Below, in pieces: positions 1-12,430 of a stretch of DNA of 64,000 bases; position 1 is the first letter of the stretch; each line of letters starts with the position of its first letter. The notes beneath the pieces are model-generated. The model saw nothing but the letters and a program-made list of their open reading frames with translations, was not told the origin of the DNA and searched no databases. Location of the stretch: NCBI RefSeq assembly GCF_019925205.1, contig NC_083566.1:19282001-19346000 (forward strand). The letters run 5' to 3'. Source of the stretch: Metopolophium dirhodum. Lineage: Eukaryota > Arthropoda > Insecta > Hemiptera > Aphididae. The position numbers were made by a program, and so were the translations under genes.

Positions 1-649
1 TTATAGTGTTTATTATAAGTTCAAATTTTTGACGAGCCTGTGAATTTTGCTCAGCAAGTGAACGTCTATAATATTTATAGATGACTATGCGCATACATGA
101 TTCTAGAATATTCAAAGACCCATTTTTCGTGTGTCTATTAATATAATCAAATGGTGGTGTATTATACAACTTATACTACTTGACAAAAATATTGTATTGT
201 GTTATTATAATTAAAGTAAGGTGGTATATATTACCAAACATTCTAAAAAAAATGCATTCAAATATGTCAAAAAAATATAAGTATGCCCATAAAACGATCA
301 AATATGACATAAAGTCGTATAATTAAAAATAACTTATCACTTTTCGTAATAATATCGTATTTTTTATACTTAAATATATTTTTTATACTGAGGTGAAGTT
401 TTAAGAAATGTTCTTTGAAATATAAAATTTAAGAAAAATGATCTATTACAGTGAATATAATTTATTCACAAAAAATTGACCTAAAAACAGGCTATAATAT
501 AATAAGTAAACGTATAATTTAATATAACTGTCACACGTGGTATATTGTAGTCACACCAAATTGTTTTATAATTTAGTCTTCAATGCGCACAACTAAGAGA
601 AAAAATATGCGAAATCCAATAACCAACTAATCCTATATAGATTTCAAAT
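1..649. other. AT-rich noncoding DNA
   Basis: No exon, repeat boundary or RNA gene is visible. The stretch is homopolymer-rich and full of stops in all frames. Confidence 0.6.
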
Positions 650-1320
650 TTACGAATACGACACCAGATATGCATAAATATCTATATAGACCACGGTGAA
701 TATAGAACATGCCCGGTGTAGGTTGGTGGAGGGAGGCTTGCGAGACGCATTCGGGGAAAAAAATTTCTTAACTCTTCGGCTGTGTCGGCGATGGCGGAGA
801 CGGTGGTGCGGAGGCGTCGTCGACATTTTGTTTTGTAAATCAATAATACCGCGTAACGCACACGGCCGTGCGAATTTCCCTGGCGCCACACGCACACACG
901 CACGCTGATCAATTCATTTATTATGTATATATTGTATTCGCACGCATTGATAATATTATATTCTGTTTAATATGTTATGCCTATGTATAATACTGTGTGT
1001 CGTTTTGGCCACGAACACAATCGTTTCCATTGTCGGTGACCATCACGTCATGTCAGCGACCGCGAGAATAATATAATAATATATAACGATACGAGAGCAT
1101 ACGATATAGTGAGCATTATGCCTATATTGCGTATTATAATATATTGTTATTGTAATTTATACACATCGCGTTCACGCTGCCGGAGCGGTATAGAGTCGGT
1201 AGAGATCGAGTCCCAAGAGGATTATGCACGTGAAATTTACAACAGCAAAATTACACTGCACTGTACGGGTATTCTGCGATCCCCACATTATTCGTTTATT
1301 TTTAGAAAAAGCGTTGATTG
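650..1320. other. GC-richer, CpG-containing patch
   Basis: A GC-rich block at about 700-910 and a weaker one at 1160-1290 stand out from the flanking AT-rich DNA. Short open frames exist on both strands of the first block, but they are Arg-rich readings of a GGAGGCGTCGTCG-type sequence with no convincing splice sites. It could be a promoter or a 5' untranslated exon. No gene is claimed. Confidence 0.3.
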
Positions 1321-1540
1321 AATATTGTTATAATAATACAAACTACCCATATAATTTTGTACAATAGCTAAATTATAAAAATACTGTAATACACTACTTG
1401 TAGGAAGCAGATGACGAGTCAAATTATTTACACGGTTATGTTATATTTACATTTTAGTCTCACATGCGGTAAAGCGAAGTAGGTCCCTGCACTAAATAGT
1501 TACATTTCAGACGTCTATATAGTCAGACTGTCTGGAAGTT

Positions 1541-1789
1541 TTATGAAAAACATTTGGGAGACCACGAGTTTGGTATTTGATTGCTGTTTTCAATGGAACT
1601 TTTCGTAATGGTTACATTCTTTTCATTGGTAATTTTAATTAGGCGATTATCGTGAAGTAATTTATATGTTACATACAAAGGCGCTTTAGCAATACTACGT
1701 AGACAAATCAATTGAAAAGCTTGAATTGTTCGGACAATGTAATATTTCATTTGACCGGGTCCCACGGGATTATTCTGTAGTATATCCAA
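1541..1789 (-). mobile_element. Remnant of a non-LTR retrotransposon (LINE) reverse transcriptase, C-terminal part
   Basis: Read on the minus strand, an open frame of about 80 codons contains TIQAFQ, then CLRSI, KAPLYVT and LLHD in that order. This matches the region just C-terminal to the reverse transcriptase domain of Jockey- and I-type LINEs, where a Leu-Trp-Gly motif precedes an IQ-x-x-Q segment, a CLR segment, an APWYV-like segment and a Leu-His-x-Asp. At the Leu-Trp-Gly position the frame now reads PVG, which fits decay by point mutation. No catalytic domain, start or 3' tail is present, so this is a dead fragment. The family assignment is from remembered motif order, not a search. The alternative is a chance frame, which is less likely given four motifs in order. 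Confidence 0.6.
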
Positions 1790-1926
1790 TGTCCAAATTA
1801 CTTATATATAGGACGAAGCGGGGGAGTGGTAGTAGCCCCGGGCTGCATACAATAATTCAATATAATGTTTATTTAATCTGGTACGAAAATTGATAAATTA
1901 TCAACATATTCTAAAATATCAACACA

Positions 1927-2011
1927 TGTGATGGTTCGGCATTGGTATACCGCATACCAAAAAAGGTAAACTATAATAAAAACTATATAAATGCAAATCC
2001 GAACCATCACA
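1927..2011. repeat. Perfect 13-bp inverted repeat with an inner hairpin
   Basis: TGTGATGGTTCGG at 1927-1939 is repeated exactly in reverse complement at 1999-2011. Just inside the left arm is a second small hairpin (TTGGTAT, five-base loop, ATACCAA). The pair may be the ends of a very short foldback element or a structured RNA. No target duplication was found. Confidence 0.45.
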
Positions 2012-2147
2012 TTACAAAAAAGGTGCGTCCTATTCTAAAGTGCCGCCTAGTGCGATCACCCATTATTTTTCACCCCATAAATATGCCTCTGGTCACATCC
2101 CTTATTACCTGTGCAGTCTATTCGTGGTGTGCATAAATAACAATTAT

Positions 2148-2729
2148 CAGGCCCGGGATATAAATGCTCTAAAAACCGTCGAAAAATGCTCTAAAATATA
2201 GCTAAAAATGGCAATAAAAAATGAATTTTACCGCAATATATAATGCCCTTAAAAGTTTACGAATAATATTATTTTTTTAATCCAATGTTTTATTATGTAT
2301 CTACCTAATTTATAATTTACAAATTACAATAAATTAAAAATAATTAACATTTATTAAAAAAAAAAACAACTAAATTTGAAATTTGAAAAATTTTATGAAA
2401 ATTGTATTAATATTAATCTGATCAATTGATACGGTGACGTATCATAGAACGATTGACAATTGGTATAGAAAAACCTGATTAAACCTATTAAACTAAACAA
2501 CATGAAAAACAATTTGATAAATTATTTTTCGATAATATTATAAATTAGTTCAATATTTAAAGTATATATTATTAAGTCGTGTAATATACGCAATAATACA
2601 ACTAACAAAATATTACCGAAAAATGCTAAAAAATGTAAAATAAAAGTTTCACCGTTGAAGTGTCTGTTTCATAAACTACACTAAGTAGGTACTTGAAAAG
2701 CGTTTTCCAAGCATTGAAGTCTGGGCCCT
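2148..2729. mobile_element. Possible decayed hAT-type non-autonomous element
   Basis: The left end begins CAGGCCCGGG and is followed by AAATGCTCTAAAA. The right end, reverse complemented, reads GGCCCAGACTTCAATGCT and then AAAAC, so the two ends share GGCCC, AATGCT and AAAAC in the same order over about 30 bp. The interior is AT-rich and repeats the word AAATGCTCTAAAA near 2162, 2185 and 2620. No transposase is encoded and no 8-bp target duplication is evident. This could be an old non-autonomous copy or a chance similarity of ends. Confidence 0.3.
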
Positions 2730-5231
2730 AAATTCATAATATCTATTGGTTAGGCAGGACGAAGACGAATTATAAGCGACGACGCGTATCGCCAGACCAT
2801 TTTTTTTTTTCATTTCAAGTACCTTGCTATGTTTTTCATATTATAATAATATTATGCAACAGAATTTCCGTCTCGTTCACACGTGTTGTAAGTAGGTACC
2901 TATAATATAAATACATAATATGTAGTAATAAATAATACATTATGCACATAGCATAATCGGTTATACGTTTGTCTGTGTGCGTTTGAAGCGATTTCGGCGC
3001 TGGCAAAGATACTGCCAACGTACATTTCGTCACGCGTTATCATCATTGTCAATTTGTTCGTTATTATTTTTAGCCCCTTCTTCCAGAACGGTTTCGGAGA
3101 CAGTACAATATTATTGTTGGATATTGGGCGACGAGTGTTGCGCAATCCAACCCGTGCGGGGTGTGACCGATTTTAGAGACCCCCTCCCCCCGCCACTCAC
3201 CACGTAGAACGGTTCATTGAACGGAGTGATCCTAGTATCCTACGCAAGCTGCATACATTTTCCAAACCTGTGTTTGTGCATTTGAAATATTGAAAAAAAT
3301 TAAAAAATGTTTTTTTAACACATTTTCAAATATTTACCTTACTTCAAAATTAAAAAAATATATATATAAATTATTTTTTAATGACAACTCATAATTTATA
3401 TATCAGAAGCAGAAAACTTTACTATGAACTGAAAACCCTGAGCGACCGCCAACCACATTTTTTGTAAAAATGTAAAGTTATAAAAATACACGGTACTTTG
3501 AACTGGGAATATGATTTTTTTTTTTTAAAACCCAAAAATTCATTTGGAAAATTATTCCGTATGGCCGTGTAAATAGATCACTCTGTATAGAGTTATACGA
3601 AACGATGAGGAAAATCCGATCGCGCGCGCACATGTGAAACATAGTGTATAATCTTGTGTACATACATACACATCAGATCTGACCGTATATCGTCCTGGGC
3701 GTTGTTGCTTTCACCCAATAATCGGTCACTTCAGTTATGGTGGAAATATTTTCTTCCGCTTAAAGCTGGTATGTAGGTGGTTACAGGGAATGGATATTTT
3801 CTTTTGTAATGCCTTTTTTTATGTCCGTGACGACTTTGGCGTTTTCAAAAAAATTGATCGATTTTGGTTGTACAACAATTATTATTATTAGATCCTCATT
3901 CCGAGCATTAAATAACGATTTTAAACATGCATAAAATATCGATCGCAGAACTGCAGATATACGTTTAGGCAACACTATTATTATATTATGCACAAATATA
4001 GTTTCTATTGTTTATAAAGTATCATAAGCAAGGTTCTAGTTCCGTTTTCATTAGATTTTAGTTGTAGTGTATGCAATCAGAAAATTGTGTTATAAAACAG
4101 AATATTAAAACTCAAAGTAGGTACCACACATAATATGTATCGTCAGATTCGATATTTCTATATATACCTATACATACTATTAGGGTTTTAAAATTTCATA
4201 AAATGTATTTTCATTTTGATGAAAAATAAAAATAAAATGTTTATTATACCTAAAAGTTTATAGTCGTCAACTTCTAAGAAAAGTTGGTTTATTGTACGAA
4301 ACAAAAAAAATATGTAACATATTTATATATAATTTATAAGTTGTTTAACAAATCTATAATAGTCATTACAAACTATATGATCTAAGTATTAAATAATGAG
4401 CCCAGAGCACCTTCACATCACTCAGCCACATATAGTATACAACTTTTGTACACTTTATAATTATTACTGAAAATGCACTATTATTTCATTCATTGTTAGA
4501 ATTTACTTCAACTTTATAACAAACCATTATCTTTTGGATCGCTGATATACAACAATATTTTAAAACTCATGTAAAAAAATGTTTTTACTCTCAAAATAAT
4601 GCCAGGAATATTTTTCAGCACTATATATAATATAGAATATACAAATATGAAATAATAAACCAACAAAAATAATATGTTTTTTTTTAATTCTAAGTACGTA
4701 ATCAATTTATTGTTTCTAATCATCTATAACCGAACACGTTTAAAGAAAAAAAAATATTTTTCATAATTTCATTGAAATATTTCAAATTTAGAACCCTACA
4801 TACTATATATTATTATTATATATTTATATAACACCATATTATTAATATACCGTCTGCAGTTGTTTCGTTACCATATTGTTCGTTTTTTTCGTCGAAATTT
4901 CCAAAATATAAGCGCTGCAAATTTTGATTTTTTTTTCAGCGATATCTCGATAGATTGTATCCTATACGGATTTTTTAATGCATGAACTTCCGAACTCTAC
5001 ATTTGTTATTAATATATCGACGATGGTGTGACACTTGCGCTACAAGAAAATCCCCCAACGTTTTATAATACGCACTGGCGTAGTTCGTGTGCAGTACGGC
5101 TTCGAACGAGAGTAAAAGTGTGTGCGCGTGTCGTGTGTCTTGGAAGGTGTATGGAAACTCGACTATAGTCTCGAGCCGATCACGTGAACCGTATTTCCCG
5201 TGTTCGGTCGTAGGCACACAGTATTATTTGT

Positions 5232-5233
<2 letters not shown>
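2730..5233. other. Intergenic or intronic DNA with one GC-richer block
   Basis: Mostly AT-rich. A GC-richer block spans about 2980-3240. On the minus strand it includes a donor-like GGTGAGT near 3190, but no convincing open exon precedes it. A further mixed block around 4975-5230 holds overlapping short frames on both strands, none recognised. Confidence 0.5.

Positions 5234-5267
<34 letters not shown>
5234..5267. repeat. (TG)17 microsatellite
   Basis: Uninterrupted TG dinucleotide run, followed about 65 bp later by an ATT trinucleotide run at 5334-5354. Confidence 0.95.
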
Positions 5268-5268
<1 letters not shown>

Positions 5269-7399
5269 TATATATAAATAAATATATGTAGGTGCGCGCG
5301 ATCGATCGGAAAATTCGCGTGTCCCAAGACTGTATTATTATTATTATTATTATTGTTGTACTGGCACTTTTACACTGTCACCACGATATAACTGCAACTA
5401 CAGTCGCCGTCGATCCGATACGACTGTGTGCGGCTAAATTATACTATGAATCGCTTCTGTGCTGACGATTGCGGTCGCTGTCGTAGGTACAATACACCAG
5501 TGTAGTTGTTATATATTATAATATTATGCGATGTATTTGTGGACGCATAAAAATGCGATTTACGGTCGCGGACCGGTTATTACGTCAAACCCGTCGCGGA
5601 GCGTGATGCATTAATTGTTGTCGTTGTGTCGCTTTTAAAATGTATTTCACCGTCGTATTGACATTTTATCCACCGAGTACGCCACCGTGTTACGACCCGG
5701 CTCGGAATTCACCGACCGTCACAACATTATGGTACGATAATAATAATATGATAAAAGCTTTTCCCGGATTCGTACAACGTCTAATAATAAAAAAAAAATA
5801 TCAAAATTATTATGATATTTTTTTCAGCCGTTTTTATTACAGGCCATGTTCGAATATCCCAAGCGTTATAACTTTTAAGCGTACCTCTCGGTTGATCTGC
5901 ACGTGTAGAAGCCCCCCGACATCATCCGACCCATCGACAAAATATGTGTCAGTATTTTGCAAAACAATTTCAAATAATTGTATACAATATATACATTTGT
6001 TTTTAGAATTTGAAATCAATATTTTTGTTAAATTTTTTTTTCTTTGATGGGAGGGGGGGAAATTTTACAAGTTTTCTCTTCTGATCCCACATAATATTAA
6101 TATATCATTAAATTGAAAAAAGACATCATTAATTGTATGTGTTATCTCTATGGTTTTTGGCTATATTTTAATTTTAAAGTGAGTCATAAGAAATTTATCA
6201 AATATGAACACCACTGGTTACAATTAAATACAATACAAGTAATAATTATGATACCGGAAACTTTAAATTTTACATTAGGTCGATTAATATTATTAATACT
6301 AAGTCTAACAAAACTAAACGTGAAATGCTGATTGTAAATTAACTGTGTTACTATACGATTGTAAACGGAGACTATATACAAATAAGGGCTTGCCCTTAAA
6401 TAAAACAATTCTAAAAATTATTTTAAAAATTCGGTATTCAATATTCTTCTTTGCAACATGGCTGTACTATGCACAGTCGTATCCACTGACGTGGAAAAAA
6501 CGGTTGTAAAAGAAAACGTACATTTCATTATTATTTATTATATTATTTCTAACGAAAATATTGTTAGATATACATTGCAACGCGTAATAAAACTCAAAAG
6601 AAATCATAATAATTATATTGTTCGAAACCAAAATGTTAGTCTAGAACTTCACGTGGGAATCAAGCATGTTATATTCTATATAAGATCGTTGAATTTTTTT
6701 TGTTATTTAAAAAAGTTATGTAATCAACGTTTTTTTTGCATAGGTAAAACAATTCATCGTCGAATTAATGGCGGAAACGTGATTATACTGTATAACATAT
6801 ACAATGTACATAATACTACAACGTAGTTTGGTCGGAATTTCCAATTCGCAACTTTCGACACGCTTAATTTTGATACCATTGTAATACATTGTTTACTTTA
6901 CTTTGAAACGTTTCGCGGTGTAACGAGATCGAATTCGTACGATGGCGGTAAGAGCCAGAGATATCAGCTCAGCTGCTGCAGCAGCCTTTGTTAAGTTTTC
7001 TATTTTTCCTCGCCATCGTTAAAACTTAACTGTGCAATGTGCTATTTAGTACATTTATATATGTATATAACATTATCTACTATTAGAGCTCGAAGTTTGT
7101 GGTTTCTTGCTCATTATAGTTTTAGTACTTAGCAATATTATATTAATTTCACGATTTTACGTAAGAAGTATCGAAAGTTTTAGTGCATATTTTTACTTTT
7201 ATTATTCATATAATTTTTTAATTTATAGGGAATATTTCGAGATTTGTGGACGTATTTTAGGAATAATACAACTTTGACTAATAATATCAACTAATTTAGT
7301 TAAAAACTTCATGAATAAATATCACAAATAAACACATTTATTTGAGATTTTAATTGTATCATCGTCTTGTGAATTCATCAGAGATTTGTACTCTGAATA
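5268..7399. other. Noncoding DNA with two long unassigned open frames
   Basis: Open frames of 135 codons (5640-6047, plus) and 122 codons (6458-6826, plus) occur here, but their content (Ile, Asn, Tyr and Phe dominated, no motif) is what AT-rich noncoding DNA gives by chance. A good acceptor-like tract ends at 5826 and another at about 6744, each followed by a short open frame that ends within 40 codons. Neither is claimed as an exon. Confidence 0.45.
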
Positions 7400-7990
7400 T
7401 CGTAATAATTGAATAGTATAATATTCTAAAATTTTTCTTTTTAAATTTAAGATTTTAAAATTAATACAATATTCCTTAAAAGTTTTCTACTTTTATCAAA
7501 AAAAAAGTTCTATAAGAAAGTCAAATTAAATTTTTATGAGCGTTTGAAGTTCAAATTTTTACAACATTGGATATTCACTCGATTTCTCAAGAAGCGATTT
7601 TCTTATTTTGTTGTAATTCAAAAACGAATAACTGTAGACCCTTGAAATTTGTATCATAATTTTTATTTTATCAATTCCCTATATATTTGATAAAATTTTC
7701 AAAATATTTTTACTGTTTTCCAGCTGTCTGCGGAAATGTTTTTTACGACTAAATCCACTTAATTTAACAAAAATAGAAAGGTATCAAACTATTTAAAAAA
7801 TAATCAACATATGACTTGAATCAAGGTTTATAAAATTACGATTTTTCTAAAAACCAGATACTTTACAAAATTGTCTATTTCGAATAAAAATAAAAGTTAT
7901 ATCGTATTTAAAATTATTTGTTTTCGGTATTAATAAATAAAAATAAAAAATATTACTAAATATTGTGTAACGCAATAAAAAAAATTAAAT
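7400..7990. repeat. Dispersed noncoding repeat, probable aphid interspersed family
   Basis: AT-rich prose-like sequence containing CTAAATCCACTTAATTT; the 45349-46089 repeat carries CTAAATTCACTTTCC in a similar setting. I also recall this style of sequence as a common interspersed family in aphids. No ends or coding capacity were located, so the borders are approximate. Confidence 0.3.
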
Positions 7991-8203
7991 AAAAAAATAT
8001 TGATTGGAACAAGTTGTTTAATTTATTACGTCTTTCTGTTATAATTGTAACAACATAAATCATAATATTCATAATAATAATAATAATAATATATACCTGC
8101 ATAGAAATACGTGACTTGGCCTTGCGTGACAAGTGATGACCAGACGAAGTGTACGTTATTATTAAGAGGATGTCAGCTCACTATTTGTTTTCTCTCTCTG
8201 TCA

Positions 8204-8512
8204 GAATCGTTTTTTCTATGTTTTTAAGTAATCTTGTTTTAGTAAAATCACCCATTACCTAGAAAAAAGATAGAGAATAATATTTTTGAAGGAATGACAT
8301 ATCGATTTGTCTAAATATTGTTTCAAAACAATTTAAACATCATTTAAATTGACAACAATTTTTTGTTTATTTTGAAAGTCAAATACAAAATCATGTTATA
8401 ATAATAAAATATAAAATCGATATGGCATTCTCTTTAAAATATTATTGTCTATCTTTTTTGTAATGGGTGATTTTACTCTACGATTACTTAAAAACGTAGA
8501 AAAAATGATTTT
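8204..8512. mobile_element. Foldback element (MITE) with arms of about 100 bp
   Basis: The left arm (8204-8308) and right arm (8414-8512) are reverse complements with scattered mismatches. Shared blocks read, from outside in: TTTTTTCTA(T/C)GTTTTTAAG, AGTAAAATCACCCATTAC, AAAAAAGATAGA(G/C)AATAA and CATATCGATTT. The spacer is about 105 bp and AT-rich. No open frame is present, so it is non-autonomous. Arm identity is high enough (roughly 85-90 percent by eye) for a fairly recent insertion or for selection on pairing. Target duplication was not identified. Confidence 0.8.
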
Positions 8513-11500
8513 GTGTTAATACGTTTTGTCTTAACCGTTTTTAATTTGTTCAATTTGTTTAATTTAAGCTACTATTTAAATATGTATTTATCTAATTCTT
8601 TATTGCTAACTACCTATGCTATTTTATAATACATTATATTCAAAAATCTGTATGGTGTTTATTAAGTAAAATAAGAAAATTTTAACTGTGATTATGCCCC
8701 CGCGCTTTGTCTACTTGTAATTCATTATAGTTTATTATTGTTATAATTTTGTAACGGCTATAGGTACGAGTTTCTTCGACAAACAAAGAGACAAAACACG
8801 TATTATAGAAAACCGCGAAAACAAAAGTCACACTATATCTGTACTCGTCCACAACGAGTTCGTTTGTATTCCGATTAAAAATTCCCATACGGAGATAACT
8901 GCACTTTTCCAGCGATATTATCAATGTTGTGGATTCGACTTAAATATAGGTAGGGCACCAATGTTAAATAAAATCGAAATTAATTTAAAATACAATTTCG
9001 TGCTCAAACTATAGGTTTCGGTATGTACGGTTGCAGCTATATTAGGTATATTATTATTAGTATGAATAAAATATATTATCCAACCGTTGTGTTTGCGCTT
9101 GTGGAGCAGTTGTAAAAGTATTTTAAAAATCACTGAAAATCGTTAACATTTTAATACTTCACAGGCGAGAAATTTTTAAGAATCTAATTTAAACTTTATC
9201 TTAATCAATATATACCTTTAAATATATTATATAATAGCTAATAGGTATAGATACACGCAAAGATTAGTATTCAAGTAAAATACGTCTCATAAATTAGGCA
9301 TATTATTCCTCAGATTATTTGACAAATTAACCTGCTTTTTTCTTCGGTGAAAAATTAGAGAAATTACCCTGTTTAACAAAGTGATATATAAGCAAAAGTT
9401 GCGATAAGTATAAATCATACAATTTCTTACCATGACAAAATAGTTTATACAAGCTCAACGATAAAAATATATGTCTCCTTAGACATCAATTATCTAGATA
9501 AATTATGAGAAATAATTTTATTTTGTTTGTAAAGAAAAGAATCAGGTACCGCTAAGACATGGATTTTGTTTTTTAATTTTTTAATTTAAATTTTTAATAA
9601 TAAATCTATTAAATTATATAAACGTTAAAAAAATTGAATAATAGGTACTTTGTTATATTCAAGATTAAAGAACGTATGCAGTTTTTAAAATTAATTGATT
9701 TCTTTACTTAAATTTAAATCAGAAACAATACGGCCAAATCAGAATATTTTGAATTACCCTCTAAAATGATTAAGCCAGTTAAATGTATACCTATTTTTGA
9801 ATGAGTGCTTAGAATATAATATAATACAACTATAACAATCAGACCATGAAAAAAATTAAGTGTTCTTAAATTAAACTCAAACTACAGATAGTTTCCATTT
9901 AAGCAGTTAAGCTGTTAGTTAATTCTAAACTTACGCAATGTAGGTTCAATACGTTTTTAGTAAGTTTTCTTATAATCTTTATAGTGACACTAATGACCAC
10001 ACGGCGTGCGTTTATCATTATAACCATTAAAGTACGTTAAGAAGTTTAAAAAGTTTTTTGCGCTTAATTAATTTTAAAGAACCAACTGCAATACATATAT
10101 TACTAAAATTTAACTATATGTGAATGTATAGGGTGATCCATTTAGCATAAGACAATAAATTATTTTATTTACATAATAAAATTAATAATAACGATCTAAT
10201 GTTTAAATAATTATAACTAATACACAATAGATCCAAAATATGATTTTATAGATCAAAACACTCCAAATAAATCAGTGAAATAATATAAAATACCCTTTTG
10301 AAATCGTAAATTGTTAAACACGCTGATATTTCAATTTAAATAAATAAATTATTAAAAAAACAATTTCACAGAGGATTTGGGAGGGGGGAATGGGGTGATT
10401 TCCTGGTGAATCAGCCAGTATATTATATTATTATAATAATTAAGTGTTTTGACGGAAATCATCTAAAAAGTTTGAAAAAGAAATAAAAAATGATTTTTAT
10501 TTTATACATAATAATAATATTATAATAAATAACTTAAAAAAAATAATCTATTGATGTTTCGTGTTCAGAAATATAGAGTATAAAACATCATACCTACATT
10601 ATTATATTAAACAATAACGGAGATCGTGAACAGAAGCTATAATATATTATGTACTCGCATTGAGCATGCATTCAGAATTCGCAAAGAGTAAAACTGGTCA
10701 TCAAGTCTCGTTCAAATTTCCATTTGCATTTTATATACTGTTATTATTATAAAATGTATTTTTAATTTAGTTTGTGTCGTTAGTGCATCTACTGCAGTTG
10801 TGCGTATACTATGGTATTACAGCTGTATATCATTACAAACAGTTTGACGTGTATATAAATTATACACTATATATGTGTTATAAAACAGAGAAAAGCCTTT
10901 CGGACACATAATATATATTTAATAGTTGTCTACTACAACTGTAATAATATGTATCACGTGCAGAGATTCATCGACGTTTGAATGAAACATCTAATAATTA
11001 TTATTTTTCCATTGTAACTAGTTATATATTTTATCAATTTCGAGGGACACGATATATATTATACACTTATAATAAGGCCATAACTATTTCAATATTATAC
11101 GTGGCATTTAATTGGTTTGCATTGTGTTTCTTACGCCAAATAGAAAAAAAAACGGGTCTTCAGTATATTCCATAGGGAAATAAGACGCAATCGTCTAATG
11201 AAACGAACGAAAACACATGAAACGAATAGCTACTGTATGAATGTCCACTGAAATCGAAAGTAAAGTGTTTGGAAAGTAAACACACACACGCACAAACGTA
11301 TATATTATTATTACTTTGTGTGCGAAGTACGAAATAAAACAGTGGAAAACTGAACAGTTTTCATTAAATGATGATACCTACTCCATGTATAGGTATCACG
11401 TATGTACCTATCATTGTTGCTTTGTTTGTCATTTGGAACATGCTGGACCACGAAACCTACAATAAAACTGATGATATTATATTATATTATAGAGACTCGA

Positions 11501-12066
11501 GCACCATATAATGATGGTATAATAATTGGTGAGACTTGCAGCACGGGGTTTTTAACAATAATTAGTGTATATATTTTTTTTGTATTTATTATAAGTCATA
11601 AAATAATACCAAATTAAATGTGTGAAACAAACACGTTTCAATGCATGAATAAAACTTTTCGTGGTTGCAACATTTTTATCTAGTGATAATACTAGGTGAA
11701 CAAAAATTCAAATTCTATCGATCTAAATAATAATATATAATTCAGGGACTAACACACACATAATTTATACCATTATTATTGTTATTATTATTATACGGTG
11801 TCATTATAATATTATTATTATGGTATGTATCCGCAATGATCTATTATTATGTCCACACAATTTGATCGATGATTTACAACAGAAGCGAATCGTAATTGAA
11901 TAAACGCCGTCAGTTCAGGTCCAATTTTCAATAGCCGAAAATCTGCATTTATAATTCAATGTCATTGTTTCGAATTTTCTTTTCCAATACACACCTCGCA
12001 TTACGATCCATATATTATTATTAGTATACCCCGCACATAGGTATATTGTTGTATAGTAGGTACGGT
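8513..12066. other. AT-rich noncoding DNA
   Basis: No exon is supported. A 70-codon frame on the minus strand (8921-9133) follows a tolerable acceptor, and another strong acceptor-like tract on the minus strand lies at about 11233-11252, followed by 28 open codons. Neither has a partner exon. A repeat-end-like AGGGTGATCCATTT occurs near 10130. Confidence 0.45.
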
Positions 12067-12430
12067 CTGACCGATTTCCCATCCAGATCCGCCATTAGCC
12101 ACGGTGGAATCGATTACCATAATGTACACACCAGTTTATTATACATATCCACAACGCAAAACATCCACCCGCGGTCACCTGGTTACGGGTTGATGAGCAT
12201 ACCGTCTCCCGCGTACCTGTAACCTAGAAATTATACCAAGTGCGTTATCTGGGTCGGATAGGACGCCTGCATATACAACTCACCGCCCGCAGGCTCCGTA
12301 TAAACATCGGACAATTAAACCTTCGTGCGCAGACGATTTTAGACGGTTAAAAACAGCACCGCGCGATACGAGTTGAACGTTTAAACACTCTTATCCGGCA
12401 TCGAAACCGGAACGTTTTCGTCGCAAATGA
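12067..12430. other. GC-richer block, possible exon or enhancer
   Basis: The base composition is clearly above its surroundings. The minus strand carries a donor-like GCGGTGAGT at about 12280-12288 and the candidate exon listed at 12217-12266. The rest has no open frame of note. Confidence 0.3.
12217..12266 (-). CDS. Weak alternative exon for the secreted-protein gene
   Basis: On the minus strand an acceptor (TTGTATATGCAG) is followed by a 50-nt stretch ending CAG before GTACGC. If joined to the signal-peptide exon at 17917, which ends in phase 1, the reading is open and gives GVLSDPDNALGIISRLQ, ending in phase 0. The DPD-x-x-L-x-x-x-x-RL pattern recalls the propeptide upstream of insect calcitonin-like diuretic hormone, but no exon for the mature hormone is seen downstream, so this is only a hint. 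It competes with the better exon at 13907-14040. The donor is not a strong one. Chance phase agreement is one in three. Confidence 0.2.

Noticed and set aside
5640..6047. 135-codon open frame on the plus strand
   Set aside because: No motif, AT-driven composition, no splice or promoter support; the opposite strand is also partly open. Best explained as chance.
6458..6826. 122-codon open frame on the plus strand
   Set aside because: Ile/Asn/Tyr/Val-dominated reading of AT-rich DNA with no recognisable domain.
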